Numbered from the stretch's first letter, positions 18,245-27,597 are shown. The stretch is DNA of 64,000 bases from Chitinophaga tropicalis (GCF_009758205.1 NZ_WRXN01000010.1:229615-293614), one strand, 5' to 3'. A program made the numbers and translations. The notes: a model not told the origin generated them from the sequence alone.

Positions 18245-18835
18245 TTAAAGACTTTTCAGCGCTTTTTTTATAAGTGCTTCAAGATCTTGCAATAGTGGTT
18301 CAGTTTTGAGTACTTTAGTAATAGCCTGTTCTGCTACATTTCTCGCTATTCCCAACGTGACTAAAGCATTTAACGCGTCTTCCTGCGTTGTATTGTTTGG
18401 AGTTACAGATATTTGATGCCCGCCGGTATCTTTTTGTTTCCTGATCTTATCTTTCAGTTCCAGGATTATCCGTTTGGCTGTTTTGGAGCCTATCCCTTTA
18501 ATGCTTTCCAGCATTTTTTCATTTTCCATAGCGATGGCCCTTTGAATGTCTTCCGGCTGCAGGGAAGACAACATCATACGGGCAGTATTGGCGCCGATTC
18601 CCGATACGCCTATAAGAAGGAGGAACATGCTGCGTTCTGCTTCCTCAAAAAAGCCATAAAGCGTATGTGCATCCTCTTTAATACTCAGGTAGGTGAGCAG
18701 CTTGCAGCTTTCCAGTCCCTGTATACGGGAGTAGGTATTCAGGCTGATCTGCACTTCATATCCTATCCCTTGTACATCAATGTGTACCATTGCAGGTGAT
18801 TTATAGGACAGTTTTCCGTTGAGGTAAGCGATCAT
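18245..18835 (-). CDS. ruvA: Holliday junction branch migration protein RuvA
   Basis: 196 residues from the ATG of MIAYLNGKL, the invariant RuvA start; an in-frame extension of ten codons upstream is not conserved. The OB-fold domain I covers about 1-62, the double helix-hairpin-helix domain II follows (GVSGIGANTARMML near 80 and IKGIGSKTAKRIILELKDK near 115), then an acidic-free linker and the C-terminal three-helix domain III (EDALNALVTLG), which contacts RuvB. RuvA tetramers bind four-way junctions and load RuvB during recombination repair. 36 bases separate it from sprA, so the two are probably one transcript. Confidence 0.96.
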   Translation of the reverse strand: MIAYLNGKLSYKSPAMVHIDVQGIGYEVQISLNTYSRIQGLESCKLLTYLSIKEDAHTLYGFFEEAERSMFLLLIGVSGIGANTARMMLSSLQPEDIQRAIAMENEKMLESIKGIGSKTAKRIILELKDKIRKQKDTGGHQISVTPNNTTQEDALNALVTLGIARNVAEQAITKVLKTEPLLQDLEALIKKALKSL

Positions 18836-18862
18836 ACAGGCTAAAATGTTGAAAATGTTCGG

Positions 18863-18870
18863 CAAACCTA
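18863..18870 (-). promoter_or_regulatory. candidate -7 box of ruvA-sprA
   Basis: TAGGTTTG, an exact match to the Bacteroidota TAnnTTTG element, 28-35 bases upstream of the ruvA ATG on the - strand. No convincing TTTG/TTG -33 element at the usual spacing, so it is only a candidate. Confidence 0.35.
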
Positions 18871-18970
18871 GTAAAAATTTAGCAAGAACGGGGCAGGAAG
18901 TAACCTTATACTTACATTTACAAATTCTTATGTATTTTTACGCCTCGATTAAAACATCTATTTTATTAAT

Positions 18971-19969
18971 ATGAACAAAATAACGGCCGCTATTACTGCG
19001 GTAGGTGGTTATGTACCTGATTACGTGCTCACTAACAAGGAATTAGAAAAACTGGTAGATACGACTGACGAATGGATCATTACCCGTACCGGTATCAGCG
19101 AAAGGAGGATCCTGAAGGGGGAAAGAATGGGAACATCCGAGTTGTGCGTGCCTGTAGCGCAGGAGATATGCCGTAAAAGGGGGATCAGCCCGGAAGAAAT
19201 AGACCTGCTGATTGTGGCCACCGTAACACCTGATATGGTGTTTCCGGCTACTGCCAACATTGTAACTGATAAAATAGGCGCCAAAAACGCTTTTGGCTTT
19301 GATATAAGCGCTGCATGCTCCGGGTTTCTTTATGCACTGGATACGGGTGCCCGTTTCATTGAAAGTGGCCGTTACAAGAAAGTAATGGTGATTGGCGCTG
19401 ATAAAATGAGCTCCATCATTGACTATACTGACCGTACCACCTGCATCATCTTTGGTGATGGCGGCGCCGGCGTGCTGCTGGAGCCCAATACAGAAGGACT
19501 GGGTGTAATAGACAGTATCCTGAAAAGTGATGGTCATGGACGTGAATACCTGCATATGAAAGCAGGTGGTTCTGCACAGCCTGCCAGCATAGAAACTGTT
19601 ACCAACAGGGAGCACTTCGTATACCAGGAAGGTAAAATGGTGTTCAAATATGCTGTAGCCAATATGGCAGAATCTGCTCACGATATTATGAAACGTAATA
19701 ACCTGAGCGCTGAAGACATTGCCTGGCTGGTACCTCACCAGGCCAATAAGCGTATTATAGACGCTACAGCACAGCGTATGGGCCTTCCGGAAGAGAAAAT
19801 AATGATGAACATTCAGCGCTATGGTAATACCACTGCGGGCACATTACCGCTCTGCCTGTGGGATTATGAGAAACAGCTGAAAAAAGGAGACAACCTGGTA
19901 CTGGCTGCTTTTGGCGGTGGTTTCACATGGGGCGCCAGCTACCTGAAATGGGCTTACGATCCTAAGTAA
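18971..19969 (+). CDS. fabH: beta-ketoacyl-ACP synthase III (FabH)
   Basis: 332 residues. Catalyses the first condensation of fatty acid synthesis, acyl-CoA plus malonyl-ACP. The triad is complete: Cys116 in the motif SAACSGFLYAL, His256 in VPHQANKRI, and Asn286 in YGNTTAGT. The N-terminal WIITRTGI segment is standard for the family. Cytoplasmic and usually essential. Single gene with its own terminator; FabD is encoded 6 kb away on the other strand. Confidence 0.95.
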   Translation: MNKITAAITAVGGYVPDYVLTNKELEKLVDTTDEWIITRTGISERRILKGERMGTSELCVPVAQEICRKRGISPEEIDLLIVATVTPDMVFPATANIVTDKIGAKNAFGFDISAACSGFLYALDTGARFIESGRYKKVMVIGADKMSSIIDYTDRTTCIIFGDGGAGVLLEPNTEGLGVIDSILKSDGHGREYLHMKAGGSAQPASIETVTNREHFVYQEGKMVFKYAVANMAESAHDIMKRNNLSAEDIAWLVPHQANKRIIDATAQRMGLPEEKIMMNIQRYGNTTAGTLPLCLWDYEKQLKKGDNLVLAAFGGGFTWGASYLKWAYDPK

Positions 19970-19995
19970 TTAATTCAGTATAACTGTTTGATAAG

Positions 19996-20037
19996 ATACC
20001 TCCTGTCCCGCCCATGGCGGATAGGAGGTATTTTTTT
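19996..20037. terminator. terminator after fabH
   Basis: ATACCTCCT and AGGAGGTAT form the stem, with an inner CCGCC/GGCGG stem, followed by seven T. It also lies at the 3' end of the convergent kinase-like gene, whose stop is inside the T run. Confidence 0.85.
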
Positions 20038-21886
20038 AATGAAAGGAAGGCAACGCATATATTAACCTCAGGGTATCTCCCTCCTTCTCAGCCCATATAT
20101 GTCCTCCCATCTTGTCCATAAAATCTTTACAGATCACTAAAGTGATAGACATATCATCCCCCTGCCTGTACTCAAATAATTTCGCAGCCGTTTCCTCAGT
20201 ACAGGAGCTATCTTCGTAAGACAGGACCGCTTTTACCTGTTCTTCTTCTTTCATTGCACTGATATGTACGGGCCTTATACCTGCGCAATACAACAGGCTT
20301 CTGTTGATAAACCGTATCATCTCCTGATCGCCGGCTACCATCAGTCCTTCCGGTATCTTCATTGTTATTCCTTCCCGGCCGGTATCCGGCAGGGCGTCTT
20401 CATATAACTGATGCAGATCGCAGGGAGCAGGGTTATATACAAATCCTGACAACTGGGACTTGATCCACCGGAGAATATTATCAAAAACCAGCAACGTTTT
20501 ACGGGAAGAAGCCTCTGCCTGGTTTATCACCTGTTCCATAAATTGCCGGTCTGCATTTTCATTCCTGAAAAGCCCGGATACCCTGACAATGTTATTAAGC
20601 GGTTGCCTGAAATCTCTTGCCAGTATAGCTATCAGCTTATTCTTGAAATCATCATGCACCCGCAGCTGTTCATTCTTTTCAAAGATGGAGTTGTTGATAT
20701 TGGTTAACAGCTCTTCCTGTTTGCGCAGGTTCTTATAGGCGCGGTAACGGAATATTGTAAACCCTCCCAGCAACAGCAGCATTCCTGTCAGGAACCCGAT
20801 GATCTGTGTACGGGTCTTCTTTCTCAAAGTAGCCCTTGCCAGGCTTGTTTCCTGGATCTTATTACGCAGCTGCAGCTCTTCCAGTTCCTGTTCCGTCAGG
20901 AAATATTCCAGGTGGTTCAGGTGATTGCGTTCTTTTAATGCCAGCCTTCGTTCTACCAGTTCCCGGAGTGCATTGCCATAATAGAGCCTTGCCTGTTCAT
21001 TACCTGTTTTGACATAATGCCGGTACAGGCTGATGACAGTAGGCAGCATAAGGTCGGTATATCCTGCCCGGCGTCCAAGTTCAAAAGCCTTCTCCCTGGC
21101 TGGTACGGCATCTGCAGGGTAACCCAGCCTGTTATAGGCGTCTATATGTTCAAGCAGGTCTATCGCCACAACTATAAGCCCCTCCCTGAGCGCGCTGTCT
21201 GCCAGTTCATTGATCCTCTTTACTGCTTTTGCACCATCTCCACTCCTCATCCATTCATCTGCCTCAAAAGCCCGGATATAGTACTTCTCCCTGCTGCCGG
21301 GATATTTGGTGATGATAGCTTTAGACCCTTCCAGCGCCCATTTAACAGAGTCTTCCTTAGTGCTGTCATACTCAAAACGAATTGCGTAATTGATCAATAC
21401 CAGGCTATAGACGGAGTCCCGCGGCAATTTTTTACCAATGTCCAGCGCCTGGTACAGAAAATTGTTTGCCTCCGGTATTTTATTGTCGTAGGCATGGTAG
21501 ATGCTGAGGTTCATCAGCAGCTGGCATATATTCTCATCATCTCCTATTTCCCTGTACAGCAACAAAGATCTGTACCCATACTCAATAGCCTGCCGGATAT
21601 TTCCTTTCAGCATATAAAAGATGCTGAGATTGTTCAAGGCGCCGGCAATACCTTTCCTGTAACCTATGCGTGTGGCTACTTCCCTGGCTTCCACTCCATA
21701 CCAGAAACAGCTGTCTGTGTTGCTGAGATGATATTGCATACCCAGCTGGTTCAGTACGTCCGTATAGCCTATACTGTCTTTCTGTATAAACAGGCTGGCC
21801 CGCAAACTGCGAATTACCCTGTCCTGCCCGTGTATACGGGTAAAGGCAAAGAAGCAGATTATTATGTATGTTACTATACGCTTCAC
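20036..21886 (-). CDS. TPR histidine-kinase homolog lacking catalytic residues (pseudokinase)
   Basis: 616 residues from a GTG start one base after the upstream paralog stop. Order: signal-like N-terminus (1-20), about 300 residues of TPR-type helical repeats, a coiled stretch, one membrane segment (361-380), then a kinase-like core. The core matches its neighbour but every key element is altered: the phospho-acceptor position in the H box reads ARDFRQPL (Arg424 in place of His), the N-box Asn is replaced (LLYCAGI), and the G1 and G2 glycine motifs are absent (EDSSCTEE; DDMSITLVI). ATP binding and autophosphorylation are therefore unlikely, yet the frame is intact. It may act as a regulatory partner of the adjacent kinase. 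Confidence 0.8.
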   Translation of the reverse strand: MKRIVTYIIICFFAFTRIHGQDRVIRSLRASLFIQKDSIGYTDVLNQLGMQYHLSNTDSCFWYGVEAREVATRIGYRKGIAGALNNLSIFYMLKGNIRQAIEYGYRSLLLYREIGDDENICQLLMNLSIYHAYDNKIPEANNFLYQALDIGKKLPRDSVYSLVLINYAIRFEYDSTKEDSVKWALEGSKAIITKYPGSREKYYIRAFEADEWMRSGDGAKAVKRINELADSALREGLIVVAIDLLEHIDAYNRLGYPADAVPAREKAFELGRRAGYTDLMLPTVISLYRHYVKTGNEQARLYYGNALRELVERRLALKERNHLNHLEYFLTEQELEELQLRNKIQETSLARATLRKKTRTQIIGFLTGMLLLLGGFTIFRYRAYKNLRKQEELLTNINNSIFEKNEQLRVHDDFKNKLIAILARDFRQPLNNIVRVSGLFRNENADRQFMEQVINQAEASSRKTLLVFDNILRWIKSQLSGFVYNPAPCDLHQLYEDALPDTGREGITMKIPEGLMVAGDQEMIRFINRSLLYCAGIRPVHISAMKEEEQVKAVLSYEDSSCTEETAAKLFEYRQGDDMSITLVICKDFMDKMGGHIWAEKEGDTLRLIYALPSFH

Positions 21887-21887
21887 A

Positions 21888-23801
21888 TTAATTATACTGA
21901 TCTTTTGAAAGTGGCAGGGTATAGGAGAAGGAACTCCCCTTTTCCGGGTTGTTCACTGCTTCGATAGCCCCTCCCATTTTATCCATAAAATCTTTGCAGA
22001 TAATAAGCGCCAGACCGGCGCCACCATGTTTTTTATTATTGTTCCGGCTACGGTATTCAAACAGGGATGACAGCATTTCAGGAGCTACGCCGTGCCCTTC
22101 ATCTTTTACTGTCACCTTTACACCTTCCGCTGAGGAAGCGGCGGTAATAGTGATCACTCCTTTCTGGGGACTGAATTTCACCGCATTATGTAAAAGGTTT
22201 CTGTGGATGAACTGCAACATTTCCCTGTCTGCCTGTAAACGAAGGTCTTCCGGCACCAGCATCCGGATCTCCAGCTGTTTATCAGCACAATTGTCTTTCA
22301 GGCTTTCCATTGCATCAGTGATCAATTCTTTCAGGATGCAGTCCTGCGGAGTATAAACAAAGCCGCTTATCTGCGATCTTATCCACCGGAGAATATTATC
22401 GAATACCTGTAACGTATATTTTGAATTTCCTTCCAGCTTGCGGAACAATGCCGCTGCTTCTTCATAACTCAGGGACTCATCTTTCAGCAGCATGGTCACG
22501 TAAATAATGTTATTCAACGGCGATCTGAAATCGTGCGCTATCAGGGAGATCAGCTTATTCTTAAAATCGTCGTTAGAGCGTAACAGCGCATTCTTCTCAC
22601 TGATCTCACGGTTTTTCTCTCCCAGTCTGCGGGCATTTTCCCGGGAGCGGCGATAAGATCTGTTCAGGTCTGTCAGGATCAATATTGTAACAACCAGGAG
22701 TATTGCCAGGAAGATGATCACTATATACCTGTTCCTGCTTCCCAATGACTTTTTATCCAGCAGTTGCCGCTGGTAATCGTTCTGCAACTGTAATGCGCGC
22801 AGCTTCCTGCCCTGCATATAATAGTCAATATAGTCCAGCTCTCCCTGTACCTTGCTTACTTCCTGCTGTTCTACAATATCTGCCATCATTGAGCCGTAAA
22901 CGGCAGATTCCGTATTCATATTCCGGCCCTGATAGTAAGCATGCAGTTCCGTAACAACAGGCAATGCTATTTCCCGGTAACCACCAGCCATGGCTAGCCT
23001 TACTATCTCTTTCAGGGCTTGCAGGGAATCTGCCTCTTTCCTGCTGCTTTTATAATCCGCCAGCTGGAAATAGCCATACATAGCATGGAAGTTGAGTCCT
23101 TCGGCTTCTGCAGCCTTTACAAGAGAATCTACCAGCTTTGAGGCAGCTGTGGCCTGCCCTTCATCCAGTAGCCGGTCAGCCTCCAGGAATCCTGTATAGA
23201 ATACAAGACGTTCATCATCACAGTTCACGGACAAGCGCCGGGCATCTGCAAGCGCTTGCAGCGCTTCAGTTTTATGTTGTTCATTATCACGATAAATGAA
23301 GTGATAGTAAGTCAGTACAGAAGCATTGAGAGTATCATTCTTCAGGACCCTGGCTATATTCATGGCATCCTGTATATACCGGTCTGCTTCCCGGGCCTTG
23401 CCCTCGTATTTATAGTAAGCCCCCAGGAATGTAGATACCTGGCAGATACCTGCACTGTCTTTCAACTCTTTATACAAACGTAGTGCATCCAGGTAAAAGC
23501 GAAAGGAAAGATAGCTGTTGTCACGGTAACCATAATAATTTCCCAATCCCCTGAAGGCGGCGGCTATCCCTTTTCTGTAGCCAATATGCCGGGCAGTTTC
23601 CATGGCACGGGAAAGGTATTCATAACAGGTATCCAGCTGCCGGGGTTGATAGTAGTGGGCCAGCCGGTTCATGCTGTCTACGTAAGGAATACTGTCTGCC
23701 GGGTTTATTTCAGTGGCATAAAGTTTTCCGCACCTGATCAGAGTCCAGGCGGTCACTATCAGCAAACAGAGTAATGTGCGCTTATTGCGGAAAAAATACA
23801 A
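21888..23801 (-). CDS. TPR-domain sensor histidine kinase
   Basis: 637 residues. N-terminal signal/anchor (about 7-22), a long region of TPR-like helical repeats (about 40-310) placed in the periplasm, one membrane span (359-377), a coiled linker, then the kinase core: H box IAHDFRSPLNN with His423, N box HNAVKF, G1 DEGHGVAP and G2 GGAGLALII. All catalytic motifs are present. No response regulator lies next to it, so its phosphorelay partner is elsewhere. The downstream gene is a degenerate copy; the two share the end motif CKDFMDKMGG. Signal sensed is unknown. Confidence 0.88.
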   Translation of the reverse strand: MYFFRNKRTLLCLLIVTAWTLIRCGKLYATEINPADSIPYVDSMNRLAHYYQPRQLDTCYEYLSRAMETARHIGYRKGIAAAFRGLGNYYGYRDNSYLSFRFYLDALRLYKELKDSAGICQVSTFLGAYYKYEGKAREADRYIQDAMNIARVLKNDTLNASVLTYYHFIYRDNEQHKTEALQALADARRLSVNCDDERLVFYTGFLEADRLLDEGQATAASKLVDSLVKAAEAEGLNFHAMYGYFQLADYKSSRKEADSLQALKEIVRLAMAGGYREIALPVVTELHAYYQGRNMNTESAVYGSMMADIVEQQEVSKVQGELDYIDYYMQGRKLRALQLQNDYQRQLLDKKSLGSRNRYIVIIFLAILLVVTILILTDLNRSYRRSRENARRLGEKNREISEKNALLRSNDDFKNKLISLIAHDFRSPLNNIIYVTMLLKDESLSYEEAAALFRKLEGNSKYTLQVFDNILRWIRSQISGFVYTPQDCILKELITDAMESLKDNCADKQLEIRMLVPEDLRLQADREMLQFIHRNLLHNAVKFSPQKGVITITAASSAEGVKVTVKDEGHGVAPEMLSSLFEYRSRNNNKKHGGAGLALIICKDFMDKMGGAIEAVNNPEKGSSFSYTLPLSKDQYN

Positions 23802-23852
23802 TGATCAGTGGTGTATTGCGTCATCTTGCGATGAGCGGAAAATAATAAGTCT

Positions 23853-24062
23853 TCATTTGATCTGAGTAAGGTCTATTCCCATTCTTGTCAGTTCTTTTTC
23901 TCCGGCAGGTGTAATATAAAAATGTTTACTGTCAGGGCTTTCTTTTGCGATCCACCCTTTTTCCAGAAATGCTTCGGCCAGTAATTGCCCAAGTTTACCT
24001 CCTATGTGGCTGTAACACATTTTGGCCGGCCTGGGATCACTGTCAGCTACCGGTTTTTTCAT
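23853..24062 (-). CDS. small winged-helix-like protein related to ArsR C-terminal domain
   Basis: 69 residues. The pattern MCYSHIGGKLGQLLAEAFLEKGWI followed by a short wing and TPAGEKEL resembles the C-terminal part seen in some ArsR-family regulators (CYxHxxGxLG ... TPxG), here as a stand-alone unit without the usual DNA-reading helix-turn-helix. It might be a small co-regulator or a reduced transcription factor. It follows the Nudix-like regulator by 30 bases on the same strand and precedes the TPR kinase. Confidence 0.6.
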   Translation of the reverse strand: MKKPVADSDPRPAKMCYSHIGGKLGQLLAEAFLEKGWIAKESPDSKHFYITPAGEKELTRMGIDLTQIK

Positions 24063-24092
24063 ATTGTTCCTGCTTTATATCACAAGATACTG

Positions 24093-24788
24093 TTATATCT
24101 CAAATACCAGTCCACGTGTTTTTAATTCTTCATATTTCTGTTTATCAAACCTGTATAAATGAGCGCCTTTCTTGGAAGTTGTCTTATCCTTCTCATCCAG
24201 TTTTTCTAATATGTTCATAGACAGTATCTTCTTCCTGAAGTTACGTTTGTCCAGTTCATGCTGGAAGATCTCTTCGTACAGGCTTCGCAGCTGCGACAGG
24301 GTGAACTTCTCGGGGAGCAGTTCAAAGCCTATAGGGTGGAAATGTGCATTGTCTCTCAGCTTCTTAAGTGCATCCGCGATCATCTGCCGGTGGTCGAAGA
24401 TCAGTTCGGGGATCTGGTGCAGTTCCAGCCAGTGGGCGCTGTAAAGCTGGGTAGGCACATGTTCATGCTCTCCTATCCTTATCAACGCATAATATGCCAT
24501 GGATATTACCCTGGCGCCGGTATCACGGCTTACTTCCCCATAACAGGCCAGCTGATCCATGTAGATGTTCTCCAGACCGGTAGTCTGTTTAAGTACGCGG
24601 GCTGCCGCGGCGTCTACGCTCTCGTCTTTCTGGAGGAAGCCGCCCATGAGCGACCATTCACCCTGCATGGGATCAACTTTTCGTTGCATGATCAGCAACT
24701 TCAGTTTACTGTTTTCAAAACCAAAAATGATACAGTCTACTGCTACCAGATGCTGAGGTACATTTGCGTAAAAAGATGGTGCACTCAT
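24093..24788 (-). CDS. Nudix-domain transcriptional regulator (NrtR/AraR-like)
   Basis: 231 residues: an N-terminal Nudix fold (about 10-140) and a C-terminal winged helix (about 150-225). The Nudix box is degenerate: after GGFLQKDES the segment corresponding to REUxEExGU reads ARVLKQTTGL, so the acidic metal ligands are missing and hydrolysis is unlikely. This combination is known from NrtR- and AraR-type regulators, in which the Nudix domain senses a nucleotide-sugar or sugar ligand. No catabolic gene lies alongside to name its regulon. It is 8 bases downstream of the DinB gene. Confidence 0.8.
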   Translation of the reverse strand: MSAPSFYANVPQHLVAVDCIIFGFENSKLKLLIMQRKVDPMQGEWSLMGGFLQKDESVDAAAARVLKQTTGLENIYMDQLACYGEVSRDTGARVISMAYYALIRIGEHEHVPTQLYSAHWLELHQIPELIFDHRQMIADALKKLRDNAHFHPIGFELLPEKFTLSQLRSLYEEIFQHELDKRNFRKKILSMNILEKLDEKDKTTSKKGAHLYRFDKQKYEELKTRGLVFEI

Positions 24789-24796
24789 TCGTGATG

Positions 24797-25294
24797 CTAT
24801 ATTTTCTTATTGCTTATAAACTCGCTGTAATCAGTACCGGGAATTTTGCTGACGCCTGCCTGCCGCAACATTGTTACCAGCTGACCGCGATGATATGTGG
24901 CGTGATTAAAGACCTGCATTAATATCTCTATAACGGCCAACTTGCCATATTGTTTCCGCGTGTTATAATAAGCCACCACATGCTGCAATCTTACAGGGGT
25001 AACCTGTTTAACCCATTCCAGCAATTTAGCTGACTGTTCCTGCCAGTGGCGGCTGGCCTCCTCAAAGGTACCTTCAAATCCCATAACAGGCGAAACCGCA
25101 TTTTCCACCAGGTGTAAACGCTGATACCACAGGCTTTCTGCCCCCCACATATGGTAAACCGTATTGCGCAGGCTACCAAAGCTGCATCCTGTGGGCGCAT
25201 CCAGCTTTTCTTCCGGTAGTTTCCTTAACACTTCCGCTATCCTGGCGTTTGCCCAGACGTTATAGGCCGCATAGTTGAGCAGGATATCCTTCAT
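24797..25294 (-). CDS. DinB family protein
   Basis: 165 residues of the DinB/YfiT four-helix fold. The three metal-ligand histidines of the family are visible: one in TVYHMWG near residue 48 and two in NHATYHRGQ near residues 131-135. Members are metal-dependent enzymes, some of them bacillithiol- or mycothiol-dependent transferases, but many have no known substrate. Cytoplasmic. First gene of a three-gene - strand group with the Nudix regulator and the small winged-helix protein. Confidence 0.85.
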   Translation of the reverse strand: MKDILLNYAAYNVWANARIAEVLRKLPEEKLDAPTGCSFGSLRNTVYHMWGAESLWYQRLHLVENAVSPVMGFEGTFEEASRHWQEQSAKLLEWVKQVTPVRLQHVVAYYNTRKQYGKLAVIEILMQVFNHATYHRGQLVTMLRQAGVSKIPGTDYSEFISNKKI

Positions 25295-25383
25295 GTATCT
25301 TCTTATTTTTGTTTACTATCTTCACCAAAATACCAAAAATAATGCACCTGTAGGGCAGGTACGCAGAAATAATCAACGGGATC

Positions 25384-25848
25384 ATGGAAAATATTACTAT
25401 AAGGGACGTACGAAAGGAAGATTGTCCCCGGTTAATGGAGCTTATCAGGGAACTGGCAGAATATGAAAAGGCTCCCAATGCGGTGACTGTTACCCAGGAA
25501 CATTTTGAGCAGGCAGGATTTGGTCCGGCCCCGGTCTGGAAGGCATTTGCAGCGGTCCATACTGAAAATGGCAGGGAAACTATCATCGGGTTTGCACTCT
25601 ATTATATCCGTTATTCTACCTGGAAGGGCAGCCGGTTATACCTGGAAGACCTGGTGGTAACGGAAAGCTGGAGAGGAAAAGGTATAGGCCAGCAATTATT
25701 CCAAAGCCTGATCGCTGAAGGTAAGAAACAGCAGTATGCCGGTATGACCTGGCAGGTATTAGGCTGGAATGAGCCTGCCATCAACTTCTATAAAAAATAC
25801 GGAGCTGAATTTGACCCTGAGTGGTGGAATGCCACGATCGATTTCTGA
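25384..25848 (+). CDS. GNAT family N-acetyltransferase
   Basis: 154 residues. The acetyl-CoA loop is at EDLVVTESWRGKGIGQQLF (RGKGIG near residues 98-103). N-terminal helices and the LIRELAEYEKAP segment are like the spermidine/spermine or thialysine N-acetyltransferase branch. The C-terminal NEPAINFYKKYGA is the usual beta-bulge/Tyr region. Acceptor amine not determinable. Single + gene, divergent from DinB and ended by a hairpin. Confidence 0.88.
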   Translation: MENITIRDVRKEDCPRLMELIRELAEYEKAPNAVTVTQEHFEQAGFGPAPVWKAFAAVHTENGRETIIGFALYYIRYSTWKGSRLYLEDLVVTESWRGKGIGQQLFQSLIAEGKKQQYAGMTWQVLGWNEPAINFYKKYGAEFDPEWWNATIDF

Positions 25849-25872
25849 TATACTCTGCAATATTTCAGATAA

Positions 25873-25906
25873 AAGGGCTGCCGGAAAAGATCTCCTGGCA
25901 GCCCTT
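25873..25906. terminator. terminator between GNAT gene and fabD
   Basis: AAGGGCTGCC ... GGCAGCCCTT stem in the gap between two convergent genes, followed on + by a short T-containing tail. Confidence 0.75.
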
Positions 25907-25913
25907 CTGTATT

Positions 25914-26807
25914 TTAGCTGATGCCGTTCACCACGGCATCTTTCTGGATCTTTACCACTAATCCCTGCAATACCTTGCCGGGGCCAGCCTCTGTAAAGGT
26001 AGTAGCGCCATCTGCTACCATTGCCTGTACAGACTGTGTCCATCTTACAGCACCGGTAAGCTGATCTATAAGGTTCTGCCTGATCTCAGCAGGATTGCTT
26101 ACTGCTTTTGCCACAACGTTCTGATAAACAGGGCAGGACGGCTGGCTGAAAGTTGTTTTCTCGATAGCGGCTTTCAGCTCTTCGCGGGCAGGAGCCATGA
26201 GCGGAGAGTGAAAAGCACCTCCCACAGGCAATACCAGGGCTCTCTTAGCGCCTGCTGCCTTCATTCTTTCACAGGCAATATCAATGCCTTTAACAGAACC
26301 GGATATTACCAGCTGACCGGGACAGTTATAGTTGGCCGGTACCACCACTTCTCCTGTTTCTGCACTTACGGCAGCACAGATCTCTTCTACCTTAGCATCA
26401 TCCAGTGCAAGTACTGCCGCCATTGTGGAAGGCTGCAGCTCGCAGGCTTTCTGCATGGCCGTAGCACGGATAAACACCAGTCGCAGTGCATCTTCGAATG
26501 TCAGCGTACCGTTGGCTACCAGCGCGGAAAACTCTCCGAGAGAGTGACCGGCTACCATATCCGGCGTTGCAGGCTGTTCAGCACACAGGAAAGCTATTAC
26601 ACTGTGCAGGAACACTGCCGGCTGCGTAACTTTAGTCTGTTTCAGGTCTTCTTCGGAACCGGTGAACAGGATGTCTGATATACGAAAGCCCAGTATCTCA
26701 TTGGCTTTCTCAAATAATTCCTTTGCTTTTGGATTGGTATCGTACAGATTTTTGCCCATACCCGGGAACTGAGATCCCTGACCTGGAAAAACGTAAGCGT
26801 GTTTCAT
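25914..26807 (-). CDS. fabD: malonyl-CoA:ACP transacylase (FabD)
   Basis: 297 residues. Transfers malonyl from CoA to acyl carrier protein for fatty acid synthesis. PGQGSQ at residues 8-13, nucleophile Ser89 in GHSLGE, catalytic His200 in GAFHSPLM, and the Gln-containing N-terminal loop are all present. Cytoplasmic and usually essential. Stands alone on the - strand, bounded by hairpins on both sides. Confidence 0.95.
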   Translation of the reverse strand: MKHAYVFPGQGSQFPGMGKNLYDTNPKAKELFEKANEILGFRISDILFTGSEEDLKQTKVTQPAVFLHSVIAFLCAEQPATPDMVAGHSLGEFSALVANGTLTFEDALRLVFIRATAMQKACELQPSTMAAVLALDDAKVEEICAAVSAETGEVVVPANYNCPGQLVISGSVKGIDIACERMKAAGAKRALVLPVGGAFHSPLMAPAREELKAAIEKTTFSQPSCPVYQNVVAKAVSNPAEIRQNLIDQLTGAVRWTQSVQAMVADGATTFTEAGPGKVLQGLVVKIQKDAVVNGIS

Positions 26808-26924
26808 ACACTTGTATTAATGTTTATACGTATATCTTCTCGATTGGATTGCAAATATTCATACTCTTCATGATATATCAAAATAAAGTAGGGCACCAGG
26901 AGACGCTATCCTCCAAAATAAAAC

Positions 26925-26948
26925 GGGCCGGATCTGTGGATCCGGCCC
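26925..26948. terminator. terminator hairpin after folE
   Basis: GGGCCGGATC TGTG GATCCGGCCC, a perfect 10-bp stem between folE and fabD. The tail is only moderately T-rich. Confidence 0.75.
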
Positions 26949-26971
26949 ATTTACTATATAAAAAGGGAATA

Positions 26972-27559
26972 TTACATACTGATCAGCCTCATGAACTCTC
27001 CCCTGGTGGTACCATCCTCAAACTGCCCTGAAAAAGCAGATGTGGTGGTAGTGGAGTTCTGTTTCTGCACCCCGCGCATCATCATACAGAGGTGTTGGGC
27101 CTCTATTACCACAGCAACCCCCAGAGGTTGCAGTGTTTCCTGGATAGCGTCCAGTATCTGGTGCGTCATACGCTCCTGTACCTGGAGCCTGCGGGCGTAT
27201 ACGTCTACCACGCGCGCCAGCTTGCTCAGCCCGGTAATATATCCATTTGGGATATATGCTATATGTGCTTTTCCGAAGAAGGGCAGCATATGGTGTTCGC
27301 ACAGGGAATAAAGCTCAATGTCTTTTACTATTACCATTTCGCTGTACGCTTCTGTAAACCTGGCGGCTTCCAGTATCTTTTTAGCGTCCATCTGGTATCC
27401 CTCTGTGAGGTACTGCATAGCTTTGGCTACACGTTCGGGTGTTTTCAGCAATCCTTCCCGCTGAGCATCCTCTCCTAATAATTCTATACTGCTCCGGTAA
27501 TTGTTGATAAGTTCAGAAGTGACCTTATCATCATACGTTTCAATCTTATTATAAGCCAT
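26972..27559 (-). CDS. folE: GTP cyclohydrolase I (FolE)
   Basis: 195 residues from the ATG of MAYNKIETY; an upstream TTG in frame would add seven residues. Converts GTP to dihydroneopterin triphosphate. Zinc ligands and active-site residues are in place: SLCEHHMLPF, HLCMMMRG, and the C-terminal REFMRLI. The product feeds folate, and through QueD, encoded 38 bases upstream in the same transcript, the 7-deazaguanine (queuosine) pathway. Homo-decameric cytoplasmic enzyme. Confidence 0.95.
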   Translation of the reverse strand: MAYNKIETYDDKVTSELINNYRSSIELLGEDAQREGLLKTPERVAKAMQYLTEGYQMDAKKILEAARFTEAYSEMVIVKDIELYSLCEHHMLPFFGKAHIAYIPNGYITGLSKLARVVDVYARRLQVQERMTHQILDAIQETLQPLGVAVVIEAQHLCMMMRGVQKQNSTTTTSAFSGQFEDGTTRGEFMRLISM

Positions 27560-27597
27560 TGCTATATTTACTAAAGTCAACCAATCGTCCCTGATTA

